DNA from: Acidobacteriota bacterium
GTDB taxonomy: Bacteria > Acidobacteriota > Terriglobia > Terriglobales > SCQP01
Reading direction: 5' to 3'
Assembly: GCA_021818955.1 (NCBI GenBank)
Contig: JAKASR010000025.1
Coordinates: 1 to 52,888, forward strand
DNA length: 52,888 nt
Each line of letters begins with the position of its first letter. Position 1 is the first letter of the stretch. Positions 9,248 through 18,057 of the stretch are shown here, one piece after another. The notes under the pieces were generated by a model. That model did not search any database, was not told the DNA's origin, and saw nothing but the letters and a program-made list of their open reading frames with translations. A program made the position numbers and the translations under genes.

Positions 9248-9362
9248 GCGGCGGGCAAGACGGCGGGCAGCGCAATGCCACCGCAGGTTTAAGTGTATCG
9301 CGAGGGGAACGAACGCGGCAATGGCGCCCGCGGAAAGCATAACCGTGCCGAGTCGCACGAAT

Positions 9363-10067
9363 TCAGGCCTGGTCGAGCGGGAGGGGTTCGGCCGCGGCGG
9401 CCGGCAGGGGCGGCGGGGCGAGGGCCGGGACGGCGTCAGCGAGGCCTATGTCCGAATCGGGGCTGGCAGCTGGAGCGGGGCCGGCGGCGGCGCGGCGGCG
9501 GCGGCCGTAGGCAATGCCGGCCAGGAGCAACGCGGCGGCAATTAATAAAATGATGAAAGGATGCCGGCGCAGATAGGCCAAGGCGCTAGCGCCGTAGCGC
9601 ACCGCCAGCCAGGCTTCGAGCAGGTAGCGCAAGCCGCGTCCGATGGCGGTCGAGAGGCTGAAGCGCACATAGGACATATCGAACAGGCCGGCGCCGATGA
9701 CGAAGAGCTTGACCGGCATGGGTGGAGGCAGCAGCATGGGCAGGCCCACAGCGACCAGTTCGTAACGATCGAACCAGCGCTGAATCCGCCGATATCGGCG
9801 CGGCGGCATCTGGCGTTCGATCCAGGCTCCGCCCCAGTGCCGCGCCAGAGCGAACAGGATGAGGCTGCCGGCGAGGGCGCCGGCGGTGGTAACGCCGGCA
9901 TACCAGAACAGGCGCTCCGGATGCCGGAGCACCAGCGCGATCAATAGCACTTCGGGCAGCAGCGGGAGGCTGGAAGAGTCAATAGCGGCCATGAGGAACA
10001 AGCCGAGCGTTCCCCAGCGGGAGAACTCGCGCGCGAGCAGGGACAACAGATGGGGCGAAAGGTGCAT
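9363..10067 (-). CDS. DedA/VTT-family inner-membrane protein (YqaA-like)
   Basis: The 234-residue protein has membrane segments near 18-30/36-48, 55-77, 105-135 and 168-187. The DedA-type features are an acidic residue and proline-rich re-entrant stretch (AIDSSSLPLLPEV, 29-41), a second proline-rich stretch (LPPPMPV, 113-119), and an Arg-containing segment after it (GRGLRYLLEAW). DedA relatives act in undecaprenyl-phosphate or phospholipid flipping in the cytoplasmic membrane; which substrate applies here is unknown. The C-terminal 45 residues are Ala/Pro-rich and probably disordered. The next minus-strand gene upstream ends 42 bases away, so the two may be co-transcribed. Confidence 0.75.
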   Translation of the reverse strand: MHLSPHLLSLLAREFSRWGTLGLFLMAAIDSSSLPLLPEVLLIALVLRHPERLFWYAGVTTAGALAGSLILFALARHWGGAWIERQMPPRRYRRIQRWFDRYELVAVGLPMLLPPPMPVKLFVIGAGLFDMSYVRFSLSTAIGRGLRYLLEAWLAVRYGASALAYLRRHPFIILLIAAALLLAGIAYGRRRRAAAGPAPAASPDSDIGLADAVPALAPPPLPAAAAEPLPLDQA

Positions 10068-10108
10068 GAAGAAAAGCCCGAAAGAAAAGCCGCCAACTTC
10101 CCGGTTTT

Positions 10109-10996
10109 TTAGGGCGTAGCCGACTCGGTTTCAATGGCCTTGGGCAGGCGGGCTTCGACATAGCGGTCGATTTCCTGGCGAAAGAGGCGCGCCATCTCGC
10201 CAGTCACCGGCCCCGGACCCGGGATCTGGAGATCGTCAACGCGCACCACCGGCTGGATTTCGCGGGTGGTGGAGCAGATAAAAGCCTCTTCGGCGGAGAG
10301 GAGGTCGAGCGGAAACAAGACGCGCTCGGCCACCATTTTGCCGGCGCGGGCGCAGGCTTCGAGCAGATGCTTGCGGCTGACGCCGGGCAGGGCGCCGGAG
10401 GTGGCCAAGGGCGGGGTGACCAGGCGGCCGGCGCGGACGAGGAAGAAATTGGCGGCAGTGCATTCGGAGATTTCGCCGCGCTCGTTCAACAGCAGGACAT
10501 CGTCAAAGCCGGCCTGGTTGGCCGATTCCAGCAGGACCAGATTGTGCGACCAGGTCAGGGTTTTGGTGGCGGCCAGGGGCGACTGCGCATGGCGTCCATG
10601 AGGCTGGAAGCGGAGCCGGGCGGAGGGGCCCCAGTTGCGCAGATCGGCGGTAAAGACCAGCAGATCGGTTGGCCGGCTGCCGGGAGTATCGAGCAAGCCA
10701 CCGCGATTGCGGATGCAATAGACGCGCGCCATGGATTCGAGAGCGCGGTTGCGTTCAACCAGGGCATGCAGCGCGCCGGGAATCTGCTCAAGCAGTCCAT
10801 CGATCTCGATATGCAGCTTGCGGGCATCGGCATCCAGCCGGGCAAGATGATCTTCGATGGCGAAAGGAATGCCGCGATAGAGGCGCAGGGTGGAAAACAA
10901 CCCCCAGCCGGTCAACAGTCCCGTCTGGAAGGGAGAGAGGCGGATCTTTTCCGCCGGCAGAATTTCACCGTTATAGTAGGCGTACGCGTGAACCAC
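10109..10996 (-). CDS. Class IV PLP enzyme (branched-chain aminotransferase or aminodeoxychorismate lyase)
   Basis: At 295 residues it has the length of fold-type IV PLP enzymes. The N-terminal strand YAYYNGEILP, the stretch GWGLFSTLRLYRG, Lys145 in ATKTLTW (the expected PLP Schiff-base lysine), Glu178 in GEISECTAANFF and ALPGVSRKHLL are all family hallmarks. These motifs do not separate IlvE (branched-chain amino acid transamination), PabC (4-aminobenzoate formation) and D-amino acid aminotransferase. Neither ilv nor folate genes are nearby, so the substrate stays open. Confidence 0.85.
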   Translation of the reverse strand: MVHAYAYYNGEILPAEKIRLSPFQTGLLTGWGLFSTLRLYRGIPFAIEDHLARLDADARKLHIEIDGLLEQIPGALHALVERNRALESMARVYCIRNRGGLLDTPGSRPTDLLVFTADLRNWGPSARLRFQPHGRHAQSPLAATKTLTWSHNLVLLESANQAGFDDVLLLNERGEISECTAANFFLVRAGRLVTPPLATSGALPGVSRKHLLEACARAGKMVAERVLFPLDLLSAEEAFICSTTREIQPVVRVDDLQIPGPGPVTGEMARLFRQEIDRYVEARLPKAIETESATP

Positions 10997-11121
10997 ACTA
11001 CCTCGCTAAGACTCTTCAGCTTACACCAACCGAGATTGCAGTTCCCGATTGCCGGTTGCGGTTGCCGGACCAGTGCTCAATGCCCAGCCGCTCCCAGCAC
11101 CAGAAAAGCTGTTTTCAACTT

Positions 11122-11541
11122 TTACTCGCAATGGGAATTGCCGGCGGGCTTTTCGGCGAGCACGTAATACTGTTTTTTATCTTTGCCGTTGGCGAGCTTA
11201 ACTTTGAGCTTATCGTGATCGACGCGATAGAGCACGGGAACGCCGACCGGCAGCAAGCGGGCATGGCGGTCTTTGGGGCGGATGGTATAAACCGTGTCCG
11301 CGGTGCGCAAGGTGTAATTTTTGCACAGCATGATTTTGGCCTTGCGCCCGGAATTGCCGGCGCCCAGCACCGCGCCCAGCATGCCACTGGAGGCGTCGTA
11401 GCCGCAGCTGGAGGATTGCATCCGGGTGATGGTGCCGCGGAAGTAGGGTTTTTTCCTCGCCCAGGCGGGCAAGGCCATAGCCGCCACAAACAAGACGGCC
11501 AGACTGTAACGCAAACGCGGAAACCAAGTGAGTGGGCGCAT
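11122..11541 (-). CDS. Secreted small protein of unknown function
   Basis: The 139-residue protein starts with a clear Sec signal peptide (MRPLTWFPRLRYS, hydrophobic core LAVLFVAAMA, cleavage near PAWA-RKK). The mature part is basic, about 110 residues, with two Cys (in SSCGYD and LCKN) that could form a disulfide and a Gly-rich stretch between them. I do not recognise a domain. The gene stands alone between a class IV PLP enzyme and a copy of the dispersed repeat. Confidence 0.6.
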   Translation of the reverse strand: MRPLTWFPRLRYSLAVLFVAAMALPAWARKKPYFRGTITRMQSSSCGYDASSGMLGAVLGAGNSGRKAKIMLCKNYTLRTADTVYTIRPKDRHARLLPVGVPVLYRVDHDKLKVKLANGKDKKQYYVLAEKPAGNSHCE

Positions 11542-11712
11542 AAGTTTCTCCCGAATCGCAGTTTCTCCCGAACCGCACCCAGATAGAATGCAATTTTTTG
11601 CCCAAACCCGGCGCGACGGGTTAACCGCTAGAATTTCAGCAGCTTAGGATGGGCATCCGAGGCGGCGAAAGAGGCTGGGGCGGGATGAATTTTCGTAATG
11701 AAGCTACCGGGT

Positions 11713-11900
11713 GCGGCTCGGCCGCTTTTACTTTTAAGCGCTGACGCTTTCGCCAAGGTCCGGCCGAAACCGGACGCAGGGCGAATACTCATGGCTGCCG
11801 AGAGTTTATTGTCGTTAATAGGCGCGGGACCTAACAGGAACCCCGCGCTTCGGCCTGCGATTTCGGACGAAACTACTGCCCGACTCGGACGTTAACGCTT
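11713..11900 (+). repeat. Dispersed modular repeat, copy 1 (modules A+B, complete)
   Basis: This is the cleanest full-length copy without palindromic insert units. Module A holds the hairpin GCGGC-TCG-GCCGC followed by TTTTACTTTT, a GCGCTGACGCTTTCG segment, and a second hairpin GTCCGG-CCGAAA-CCGGAC. Module B holds a third hairpin with arms GCGCGGG and CCCCGCGC around CCTAACAGG, then CGATTTCGGACGAAA and a closing CTCGGACGTTAACGCTT. It lies between two minus-strand genes and ends 61 bases from the stop of the MlaF-like gene. Confidence 0.9.
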
Positions 11901-11961
11901 ATTGCAGATCAGTTTTGGATTTTACGGGTTTTCAATTTTAGCGATTGGCGGCGGCTGAAGC

Positions 11962-12816
11962 TTAAATCGCCAGGGAGAGTTCGTCCTGTTTCCAGAACTC
12001 GCGGAGGATGGGGTCGTTGAGGGCTTCGAGTTCGGCGGAAGTTCCCCAGAACAAGATGCGGCCTTCATGGAGGAAGATGAGGCGATCGGCGAGGCGGCGA
12101 GCGAGGCGGGTATCGTGAGTGACGACGATGCTGGTGAGTTTGATCTGGCGCTTGACCTTTTGAATCAGCTCGGCAATGGTGTTGGACATGAGCGGATCGA
12201 CCATGGTGGTGGGCTCGTCATAGAGGATAGCCGCCGGCTCGCTGGCCAGGGCGCGGGCAATGGCGACGGCGCGTTTCATGCCGGTGGAGAGGCCGGCGGG
12301 CAGCTCGTCGCGATAGCGCTTGACTTCCAGCATATCGAGATAGCCATCCACGAGCAGCTGGATCTGCTCTTCGCTCAGGTCGGCGCGGTCGCGCAGGGGA
12401 AAGGCCACGTTCTCGCCCACCGACAAGGAATCGAACAGCGCGCCGGACTGGAAGACCATGGTGATCTTCTTGTGAATTTCGGTCAGTTGCGCCTCGGTCC
12501 AATCGGTAATATCCTGGCCGGCGGCAATGATGCGGCCCTGGTCGGGCTTGAGAAAGCCCATGATGAGCTTGAGGGTGACGGATTTGCCGACGCCGCTGCG
12601 GCCGAGGATGCAGGCGGTCTCTCCGCGCTGGACCTGGAAGCTGACATTGTCGAGCACCGGGTGGCCATTGAACGCCTTGCTGACGCGCAGGAACTCGAAA
12701 AAGGGAGCATCCCCGCCAGCCGCGGGCGCCGGCAAGCCGGGCCCAGTTTCGGACATTCCAGCGGCCAAGCTTGGGATATTGTCCGCGAACACCCGGCGAT
12801 CCTCAGATAAGCCCAT
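11962..12816 (-). CDS. ABC transporter ATP-binding protein, MlaF-like
   Basis: The 284-residue ATPase has Walker A GRSGVGKS at 72-79, Q-loop VFQSGALF, signature LSTGMKRAVAIARAL, Walker B with D-loop YDEPTTMVDP, and switch His in VVTHD. VFQSGALFDSLSVGENVAFPL and the WKQDELS tail resemble MlaF, the ATPase of the Mce/Mla phospholipid transport system of the outer membrane. The signature has Thr for the usual second Gly. No MlaE permease or MlaD substrate-binding gene is adjacent, so its partners must be encoded elsewhere. It starts 24 bases after the stop of the rhomboid gene and is probably co-transcribed with it; ATG at 12756 is an alternative start. Confidence 0.85.
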   Translation of the reverse strand: MGLSEDRRVFADNIPSLAAGMSETGPGLPAPAAGGDAPFFEFLRVSKAFNGHPVLDNVSFQVQRGETACILGRSGVGKSVTLKLIMGFLKPDQGRIIAAGQDITDWTEAQLTEIHKKITMVFQSGALFDSLSVGENVAFPLRDRADLSEEQIQLLVDGYLDMLEVKRYRDELPAGLSTGMKRAVAIARALASEPAAILYDEPTTMVDPLMSNTIAELIQKVKRQIKLTSIVVTHDTRLARRLADRLIFLHEGRILFWGTSAELEALNDPILREFWKQDELSLAI

Positions 12817-12840
12817 AGGAAAGATCCCCGCGAACAGCGC

Positions 12841-13764
12841 TCAGGGCAAGGGGGTGCGGGCCATGAGCACGAAACAAACGGCGGTGAGCGCGACCAGCGC
12901 CCACTGCACGCCGCGCCAGAAGTTGATTTGGGTCTCGGTCAGCGGCGGGTCGTCGGAGATCAGCAAAGCCAGCAGAAAACCAGCGGCCATACCGCCAATA
13001 TGGGCGGCATTGGAAACACCCGCCATCAAGAATCCGAAGACGAGGGTGTAGAGGGCGAAGCGGATGGCCTGGGCGCGCATCTGCTGCGCCACCGCGGTTT
13101 TGTGGCGCACGCCGTAGGCGATGAGCACGCCGATCAGGCCCATGATGGCGCCGGAGGCGCCCACCACATTTTGTCCGAAATAGCCGGCAAAAATATTACC
13201 GGCGACGCCGGCGGCGAGGTAGAACAGCAGGAATTTCATGCGCCCAAAAAGCTGCTCGACCACGGGGCCGACATCGAACAGCACCCACATATTAAAGCCG
13301 ATATGCACGATGCCGGCATGGAGGAAGAGCGCGGTAACCCAACGCCAATACTCGCCGCGAAAAGGACTGACGGGGTTGAGCAGAATCGGCGCGGGGAGGC
13401 TGGAGCCCAGGCGAATCAGCACGCCGTTGCGCATGCCAAAGACCAGCGGGACGCTGCGGTTCAACATGCATTCGAGCGTAAAAATGAGCAAATTGACCCC
13501 GATCAAGAGCGAGGTCATGGGGATGTCGGAGGGGACCACGCGGGACGCGGCGCGGGCGACGGGGCCGGTGCCGATGACCCGCAAGGACTCGCCGCAAAAG
13601 GGGCAGCGGCGCTCGTGCCGCTCCACCAGAGCGCGGCAGGCAGGACACATTTTCTGCTCGGTAAAGACCTCGTGGCTGGTGTTGCGCAACGAGGCCTTCC
13701 AGCCTTCCCAACGGCGGCGAAGGCGATTCAAACGGAAGCGCAGCTTAGGGGTGAGCAGCTCCAT
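12841..13764 (-). CDS. Rhomboid-family intramembrane serine protease with N-terminal zinc ribbon
   Basis: A CPAC...CPFC zinc ribbon comes before a six-helix rhomboid core. The catalytic Ser is in GASGAIMG, the catalytic His in NAAHIGG, and the HxGxxHIGFNM-type helix (FLHAGIVHIGFNMW) and GEYWRWVTALF loop are present, so it should be active and cleave single-pass membrane proteins. I chose ATG at 13764 because the preceding in-frame stretch from 13866 is a low-complexity Arg/Ser run overlapping the promoter region of divergent trxB; ATG at 13650 (MCPACRAL) is another option. The gene leads the pair with the MlaF-like ATPase. Confidence 0.88.
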   Translation of the reverse strand: MELLTPKLRFRLNRLRRRWEGWKASLRNTSHEVFTEQKMCPACRALVERHERRCPFCGESLRVIGTGPVARAASRVVPSDIPMTSLLIGVNLLIFTLECMLNRSVPLVFGMRNGVLIRLGSSLPAPILLNPVSPFRGEYWRWVTALFLHAGIVHIGFNMWVLFDVGPVVEQLFGRMKFLLFYLAAGVAGNIFAGYFGQNVVGASGAIMGLIGVLIAYGVRHKTAVAQQMRAQAIRFALYTLVFGFLMAGVSNAAHIGGMAAGFLLALLISDDPPLTETQINFWRGVQWALVALTAVCFVLMARTPLP

Positions 13765-13970
13765 GCATTTAGGGGCTCGGCTTCTCGATCCGGATCCGCT
13801 GCGGCCCCCGCGCGCGGCCAGGCCGGAGGCGGCCGCATGACTCAGGCGGATGACTTCCGGCTTCAAACTCAGTTTAACAGACTGAAAAACGATTCCCTTC
13901 TCCGGCTACAATCAAGGATTCGGCGGGCGACCGCGAGCGCAATCCCCGCGGCAGAGACGCAAGGAGGAGC

Positions 13971-14903
13971 ATGGAAGCACGCAAGGTGGCCATAATCGGG
14001 TCCGGCTGCGCCGGCTTGACGGCGGCGCTTTATACCGCCCGGGCCGGGTTGCAACCGCTGGTCATCGAGGGCGACGAGAGCGGCGGACAGTTGAGCCTGA
14101 CGACCTTAGTCGAAAACTTTCCCGGTTTTGTCGAAGGGATCCAAGGGCCGGAGTTGATTGACAACATCCGGCGGCAGGCGGAGCGTTTTGGAGCGGAGTT
14201 TCGCAACGGGCGGGTGAAGCGGTTGTGGCTGGAACGCCAGCCCTACCGGCTGGAACTGGAAGAGGGCGAACTGGAAGCGTCCGCGGTAATCATCGCCGCC
14301 GGCGCGCGCGCGCGCTGGCTGGGGCTGGAATCGGAACAGGCGCTGATCGGGCACGGGGTTTCCAGTTGCGCCACCTGCGACGGCTTTTTTTTCCGCGGGC
14401 GCGACATCATCGTGGTGGGCGGCGGCGACTCGGCGATGGAAGAGGCGATGTTTCTGACGCGCTTCGCGCAGAGCGTGACGCTGGTCCACCGGCGCGACCA
14501 GTTCCGGGCGTCGCTCATCATGCTGCAACGGGCGAAGGAGAATCCAAAAATCCGCTGGATCACCAACGCGGAAATCGTAGAAATCCGCGATGTCGCGCGA
14601 CAGGAAGTCACGAGCGTGGTGCTGCAAGATACGCGCAGCGGCAAGCGCCGGGAAATGCCCATTGCAGCGGTATTTCTGGGGATCGGACATGTGCCCAACA
14701 CCGGCTTTTTCGGGGCCGATCTGGAGACCGACAGCGACGGCTACCTGGTGACGCGCGACTATGTATTCACGCGCGCGCCGGGCGTCTTCGCCTGCGGCGA
14801 CGTGCAGGACCGCCGTTATCGCCAAGCCATCACCGCGGCCGGCAGCGGGTGCATGGCGGCAATCGAGGCGGAACGCTATTTACAAGAACACGCCGGGATT
14901 TGA
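13971..14903 (+). CDS. trxB: Thioredoxin reductase
   Basis: The 310-residue flavoprotein reduces thioredoxin with NADPH. It shows the FAD-binding GSGCAG at 10-15, the redox-active Cys133-Ala-Thr-Cys136-Asp motif, the NADPH-binding GGGDSA at 150-155, the HRRDQFRAS stretch for the NADPH phosphate, and the second FAD motif GVFACGDV near the C-terminus. An AAGGAGGAGC ribosome site lies directly before the ATG. The stop TGA at 14901-14903 shares a base with an ATG in the proline dehydrogenase frame. Divergent transcription from the rhomboid gene leaves about 200 bases for both promoters. Confidence 0.95.
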   Translation: MEARKVAIIGSGCAGLTAALYTARAGLQPLVIEGDESGGQLSLTTLVENFPGFVEGIQGPELIDNIRRQAERFGAEFRNGRVKRLWLERQPYRLELEEGELEASAVIIAAGARARWLGLESEQALIGHGVSSCATCDGFFFRGRDIIVVGGGDSAMEEAMFLTRFAQSVTLVHRRDQFRASLIMLQRAKENPKIRWITNAEIVEIRDVARQEVTSVVLQDTRSGKRREMPIAAVFLGIGHVPNTGFFGADLETDSDGYLVTRDYVFTRAPGVFACGDVQDRRYRQAITAAGSGCMAAIEAERYLQEHAGI

Positions 14904-15001
14904 TGGGGGCAAATCCCTGGGAATTGCTTTCCCTGGCGCCCTTACCTGCGGAATCGACTTGCAGTATCAATGTCCTCGCCGAGGAGAGGCGGCGGCCTGA
15001 C

Positions 15002-15913
15002 ATGCTGAGACGCGTGCTGCTGGAACTGGCGGAACAACCCACCCCGCGGCGATGGCTGGAACAGAGCCGGAGCGGGCAACGGCTGTCGCTGCGTTTTGTC
15101 GCGGGGCGGGAACTGGAGGAGGCGCTGCGCGCCATTGCCCGGCTGGCGGAGAGCGGCATGCTGGCCACGCTCGATCATCTGGGCGAAAACGTCACCTCGG
15201 AAGCCAAGGCGGCGGAAGCGGCGGAAGCGGCGGGACGCAGCCAGGAGGCGATTGCCGCGCGCGGGCTGCCGGCGGATATCTCGGTCAAGCTGACCCAGTT
15301 CGGACTGGATTTGGGCGAGGAGACGGCATGGCGCCACCTGGCACGGGTGGGCGAACGAGCGCGCGCGCAGGGCAGCCAGGTGGAAGTGGACATGGAAGGC
15401 TCGGCCTATACCGAGGCGACGCTGCGGCTGGTGAAACGGGCGCACGCGGCGCAATTGCCGGTGGTGGCGGTACTGCAAGCCTACCTGCGGCGCACCGCCG
15501 GCGATCTGGAGCGATTGCGCGAGCTGGGCATGCCGATCCGGCTGGTCAAGGGGGCTTACCGCGAACCGCCAGCGATCGCCTACCCCACAAAACACGAAGT
15601 CGATGAAAACTTCCTGAAACTGATGCGGCGGCTGCTGGAGGGGCCGGCACAGGCCAAAATCGCCACCCATGACGAGCGCCTGCTCGCGGCGGCGCGGGCG
15701 CGGGCGCGAGAGTTGAAGCTGGGGGCGGACCGCTTCGAGTTCCAGATGCTTTACGGCATCCGGCGCGACCTGCAACGGCAACTGGCGGCGGAAGGCTGGC
15801 GAATGCGGGTTTACATTCCTTATGGCGCGGAGTGGTATCCCTACTTCATGCGGCGGCTGGCGGAACGGCCAGCCAACTTGTTGTTCATTTTGAAACAAAT
15901 ATTGAAAGCCTGA
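15002..15913 (+). CDS. Proline dehydrogenase, single-domain
   Basis: The enzyme oxidises L-proline to pyrroline-5-carboxylate with FAD and passes electrons to the membrane. The 303-residue product has the size of the stand-alone Thermus-type enzyme, not the large PutA fusion. Motifs: ISVKLTQFGLDL, VDMEGSAYTEATL, LQAYLRRT, RLVKGAYREP, ATHD, FEFQMLYG, RVYIPYGAEWYPYFMRRLAERP, all typical PRODH active-site strands. The ATG at 15002 fits the family start. An ATG at 14903, overlapping the trxB stop as TGATG, would add 33 residues without homology but could still couple translation. No pyrroline-5-carboxylate dehydrogenase gene is in the window. Confidence 0.93.
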   Translation: MLRRVLLELAEQPTPRRWLEQSRSGQRLSLRFVAGRELEEALRAIARLAESGMLATLDHLGENVTSEAKAAEAAEAAGRSQEAIAARGLPADISVKLTQFGLDLGEETAWRHLARVGERARAQGSQVEVDMEGSAYTEATLRLVKRAHAAQLPVVAVLQAYLRRTAGDLERLRELGMPIRLVKGAYREPPAIAYPTKHEVDENFLKLMRRLLEGPAQAKIATHDERLLAAARARARELKLGADRFEFQMLYGIRRDLQRQLAAEGWRMRVYIPYGAEWYPYFMRRLAERPANLLFILKQILKA

Positions 15914-15930
15914 AGCGGAAAGCAAGGCGA

Positions 15931-16010
15931 GCGGCTCGGCCGCTTTTACTTTTAGGCGCTGACGCTTTCGCCAAGGTCCGGCCGAAACCGGACGCATGGC
16001 GAATACTCAA
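15931..16010 (+). repeat. Dispersed repeat, copy 2 (module A only)
   Basis: It starts 17 bases after the proline dehydrogenase stop with GCGGC-TCG-GCCGC-TTTTACTTTT, which has the shape of an intrinsic terminator, then carries the GTCCGG/CCGGAC hairpin and ends at GCGAATACTCA. Module B is missing. The remaining 110 bases before the ClC gene include an AT-rich run (TTACATAATTTTTTTAGAC) that may serve its promoter. Confidence 0.85.
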
Positions 16011-16152
16011 TGAAACAATCTTTAGATCGCGATTGCGCAGCAGGCGAACGCCTGCCGCCGCCATTTTTTTTGAATCCGTTTCTGGAAACGACCGGGGAAC
16101 TGTTACATAATTTTTTTAGACTTTGTCGCGCCCCAAGCCAACTCAAGTCAAA

Positions 16153-17892
16153 ATGCTGCGGCTGCTGCGGCGGCTGCGGCTGGATGAAGACCGCACTTTC
16201 TGGGTGCTGGTACTCGCCACCGGCGCGCTGGCCGGGATCATGGTGGTGTTGTACCACATTTTCCTGGACACGATTTACACCTGGCTATACGGCAATCTCA
16301 ACTTCAATCACCCGGCCAACTGGCGCTTTGTCGTTTACGCGACGCTGGGCGGAGTGGTGGCGGCCCTGGTGCTGCGACTGATGCCGCAGTCACGCGGCAG
16401 CGGCGTCGCCCAGACCAAGATCGCCATTCTGGCGCGCGACGGCTTCATTTCGATGCGCAGCACGATGGGCAAGTTTTTAGCTTCCGGCATCGGCATCGGC
16501 AGCGGGCAATCGATGGGGCCGGAAGGGCCGGCCTTGCACATTGGCGCCGGGGTCGCCTCGCTGCTGGGACGGCTGACCGCCAGTTCGAAGACCAAAATGC
16601 AGCAACTGGTGCCGGTGGGCGCGGCGGCAGGGCTGGCGGCCATCTTCAATGCCCCCATCACGGCGATGCTGTTCGTGATGGAAGAGGTGACCGGGTTCAA
16701 CTCGCCCATGCTGGGCTCAACCATCCTGGCGGCGGTGACGGCGGTGATCGTGCGACGCTCGGTGTTAGGCACCGGAGCGCTCTTCACCGTTCCCAAGTAC
16801 ACGATGGGCGGGCTTTCGGACCTGCTGGCTTTCGTGATCATGGGGGTAATCGGCGGGGCGGCCTCGGCCGGTTTTTCGAAAGGCATCGAGTGGGGCCGCG
16901 AGCACATGCTGCGCTCGCCCAAGCAGGTGCGCTATTGGCTACCCGTAACCGGATCATTGTTTTGCGGGCTGGTGGCGATGGCCTACCCGCAAATCCTGAG
17001 CGTGGGCTACAACTGGGTGGACGACGCGCTCAACAACCGTCTGCTATTAAGCGTGCTGATCTGGCTGGCGGTGCTGAAACTCGTTTCCACCGCGGTGTGC
17101 TACGCCACCGGCAACTCGGGCGGCATTTTCGCTCCCTCGCTGTATATCGGGGCGATGCTGGGCGGGTCGGTCGGCAAGGTGGCGCACCTGCTGTTTCCGG
17201 CGTCGCGGCTGAGCGATATTGGCGCCTATGCGCTGGTCGGCATGGGAGTCATGTTCGCCGGCATCAACCGCACGCCGATCACCTCGATTTTCATGATTTT
17301 CGAGGTGACGCAAGACTACAACCTGATTCTGCCGCTGATGGTGGCCAACATCATTGCTTATGCAATCGCGTCGCGGCTGCAGCCGGAGGGATTATACGAG
17401 ACGCTGGCGCGGCAGGACGGCGTCATTTTGCCTTCGCGCAAAAACGAATACGTGCTGCGCCGGCTGCGCAATGAAGACGCGCTCGATCACGATTACCTCA
17501 GCCTGCAGGCCGACGAGACCGTGGAACAGGTGCTGCACCGGGTCGAAGGGCGGGAAGAGACCGCGTTCCCGGTGCTGGCCGACGGCAGCTTTATCGGGTT
17601 GGCGCAGCGCGCACAACTCACCAAGGCCATGGCGGAAGGCCATGGCGAGGACCCGCTCAGCCGCTGGACGGATTGGGATCACGCGCTACTGGCCTTTCCC
17701 GACGAGGCGCTGGACCGCTCGCTCGAGCTGCTGGGCAGCGGGCACCCCATCCTGCCGGTGGTGAGCCGGCTGAACGCGCATCAATTATTGGGGATTCTGA
17801 CCACGGGTAAAATCCTGCGCACTTTCGGCATGGCGGCGCGGCCGGACAGCTCGCCGCTGCCGGAAGCGGCCACGCATTTACAAGAAAAGTAG
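16153..17892 (+). CDS. ClC-family chloride channel or antiporter with C-terminal CBS pair
   Basis: A ClC membrane domain (about residues 20-430) is followed by two CBS modules (about 455-575). The gating motif reads GPEGP, keeping the gating glutamate of the usual GREGP, and GGIFAPSL matches the GxFxP anion-binding loop. The first anion loop is GSGVAQ where many members have GSGIP, so the Pro is replaced by Ala after the conserved Ser. Transport probably moves chloride or a similar anion, with CBS modules sensing nucleotides. A TTG at 16123 would add ten residues; ATG at 16153 is preferred. Confidence 0.92.
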   Translation: MLRLLRRLRLDEDRTFWVLVLATGALAGIMVVLYHIFLDTIYTWLYGNLNFNHPANWRFVVYATLGGVVAALVLRLMPQSRGSGVAQTKIAILARDGFISMRSTMGKFLASGIGIGSGQSMGPEGPALHIGAGVASLLGRLTASSKTKMQQLVPVGAAAGLAAIFNAPITAMLFVMEEVTGFNSPMLGSTILAAVTAVIVRRSVLGTGALFTVPKYTMGGLSDLLAFVIMGVIGGAASAGFSKGIEWGREHMLRSPKQVRYWLPVTGSLFCGLVAMAYPQILSVGYNWVDDALNNRLLLSVLIWLAVLKLVSTAVCYATGNSGGIFAPSLYIGAMLGGSVGKVAHLLFPASRLSDIGAYALVGMGVMFAGINRTPITSIFMIFEVTQDYNLILPLMVANIIAYAIASRLQPEGLYETLARQDGVILPSRKNEYVLRRLRNEDALDHDYLSLQADETVEQVLHRVEGREETAFPVLADGSFIGLAQRAQLTKAMAEGHGEDPLSRWTDWDHALLAFPDEALDRSLELLGSGHPILPVVSRLNAHQLLGILTTGKILRTFGMAARPDSSPLPEAATHLQEK

Positions 17893-17900
17893 AGCTGCAA

Positions 17901-17980
17901 GCGGCTCGGCCGCTTTTACTTTTAGGCGCTGACGCTTGCGCAAAGGTCCGGCCGAAACCGGACGCAGGGCGAATACTCAA
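17901..17980 (+). repeat. Dispersed repeat, copy 3 (module A only)
   Basis: It begins eight bases after the ClC stop codon with the terminator-like hairpin and T-rich tail, then the GTCCGG/CCGGAC hairpin, and stops at GCGAATACTCA. The placement suggests it ends the upstream transcript. Confidence 0.85.
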
Positions 17981-18057
17981 GGATAAAAACCTCTGGCGGT
18001 ACCCAGCCGCAGACTTAAACTACAATCGGACTCAGCTTGCAAGAAAGGCGGCTGGCA

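Noticed and set aside
11713-11900. A conserved small protein encoded in the dispersed repeat (frame with ARPLLLLGADAF and IGAGPNRNPAL)
   Set aside because: The frame is open in several copies, but 32-base inserts, deletions and module losses shift or break it, no ribosome site precedes it, and the conservation follows hairpin arms rather than codons.
14225-15001. N-terminal extension of proline dehydrogenase over trxB
   Set aside because: The extension lies in trxB in another frame, is Arg/Gly-rich, and the known single-domain enzyme length fits the ATG at 15002.
16123-16152. TTG start for the ClC gene
   Set aside because: An ATG ten codons further in gives a normal ClC N-terminus, and no ribosome site supports the TTG.
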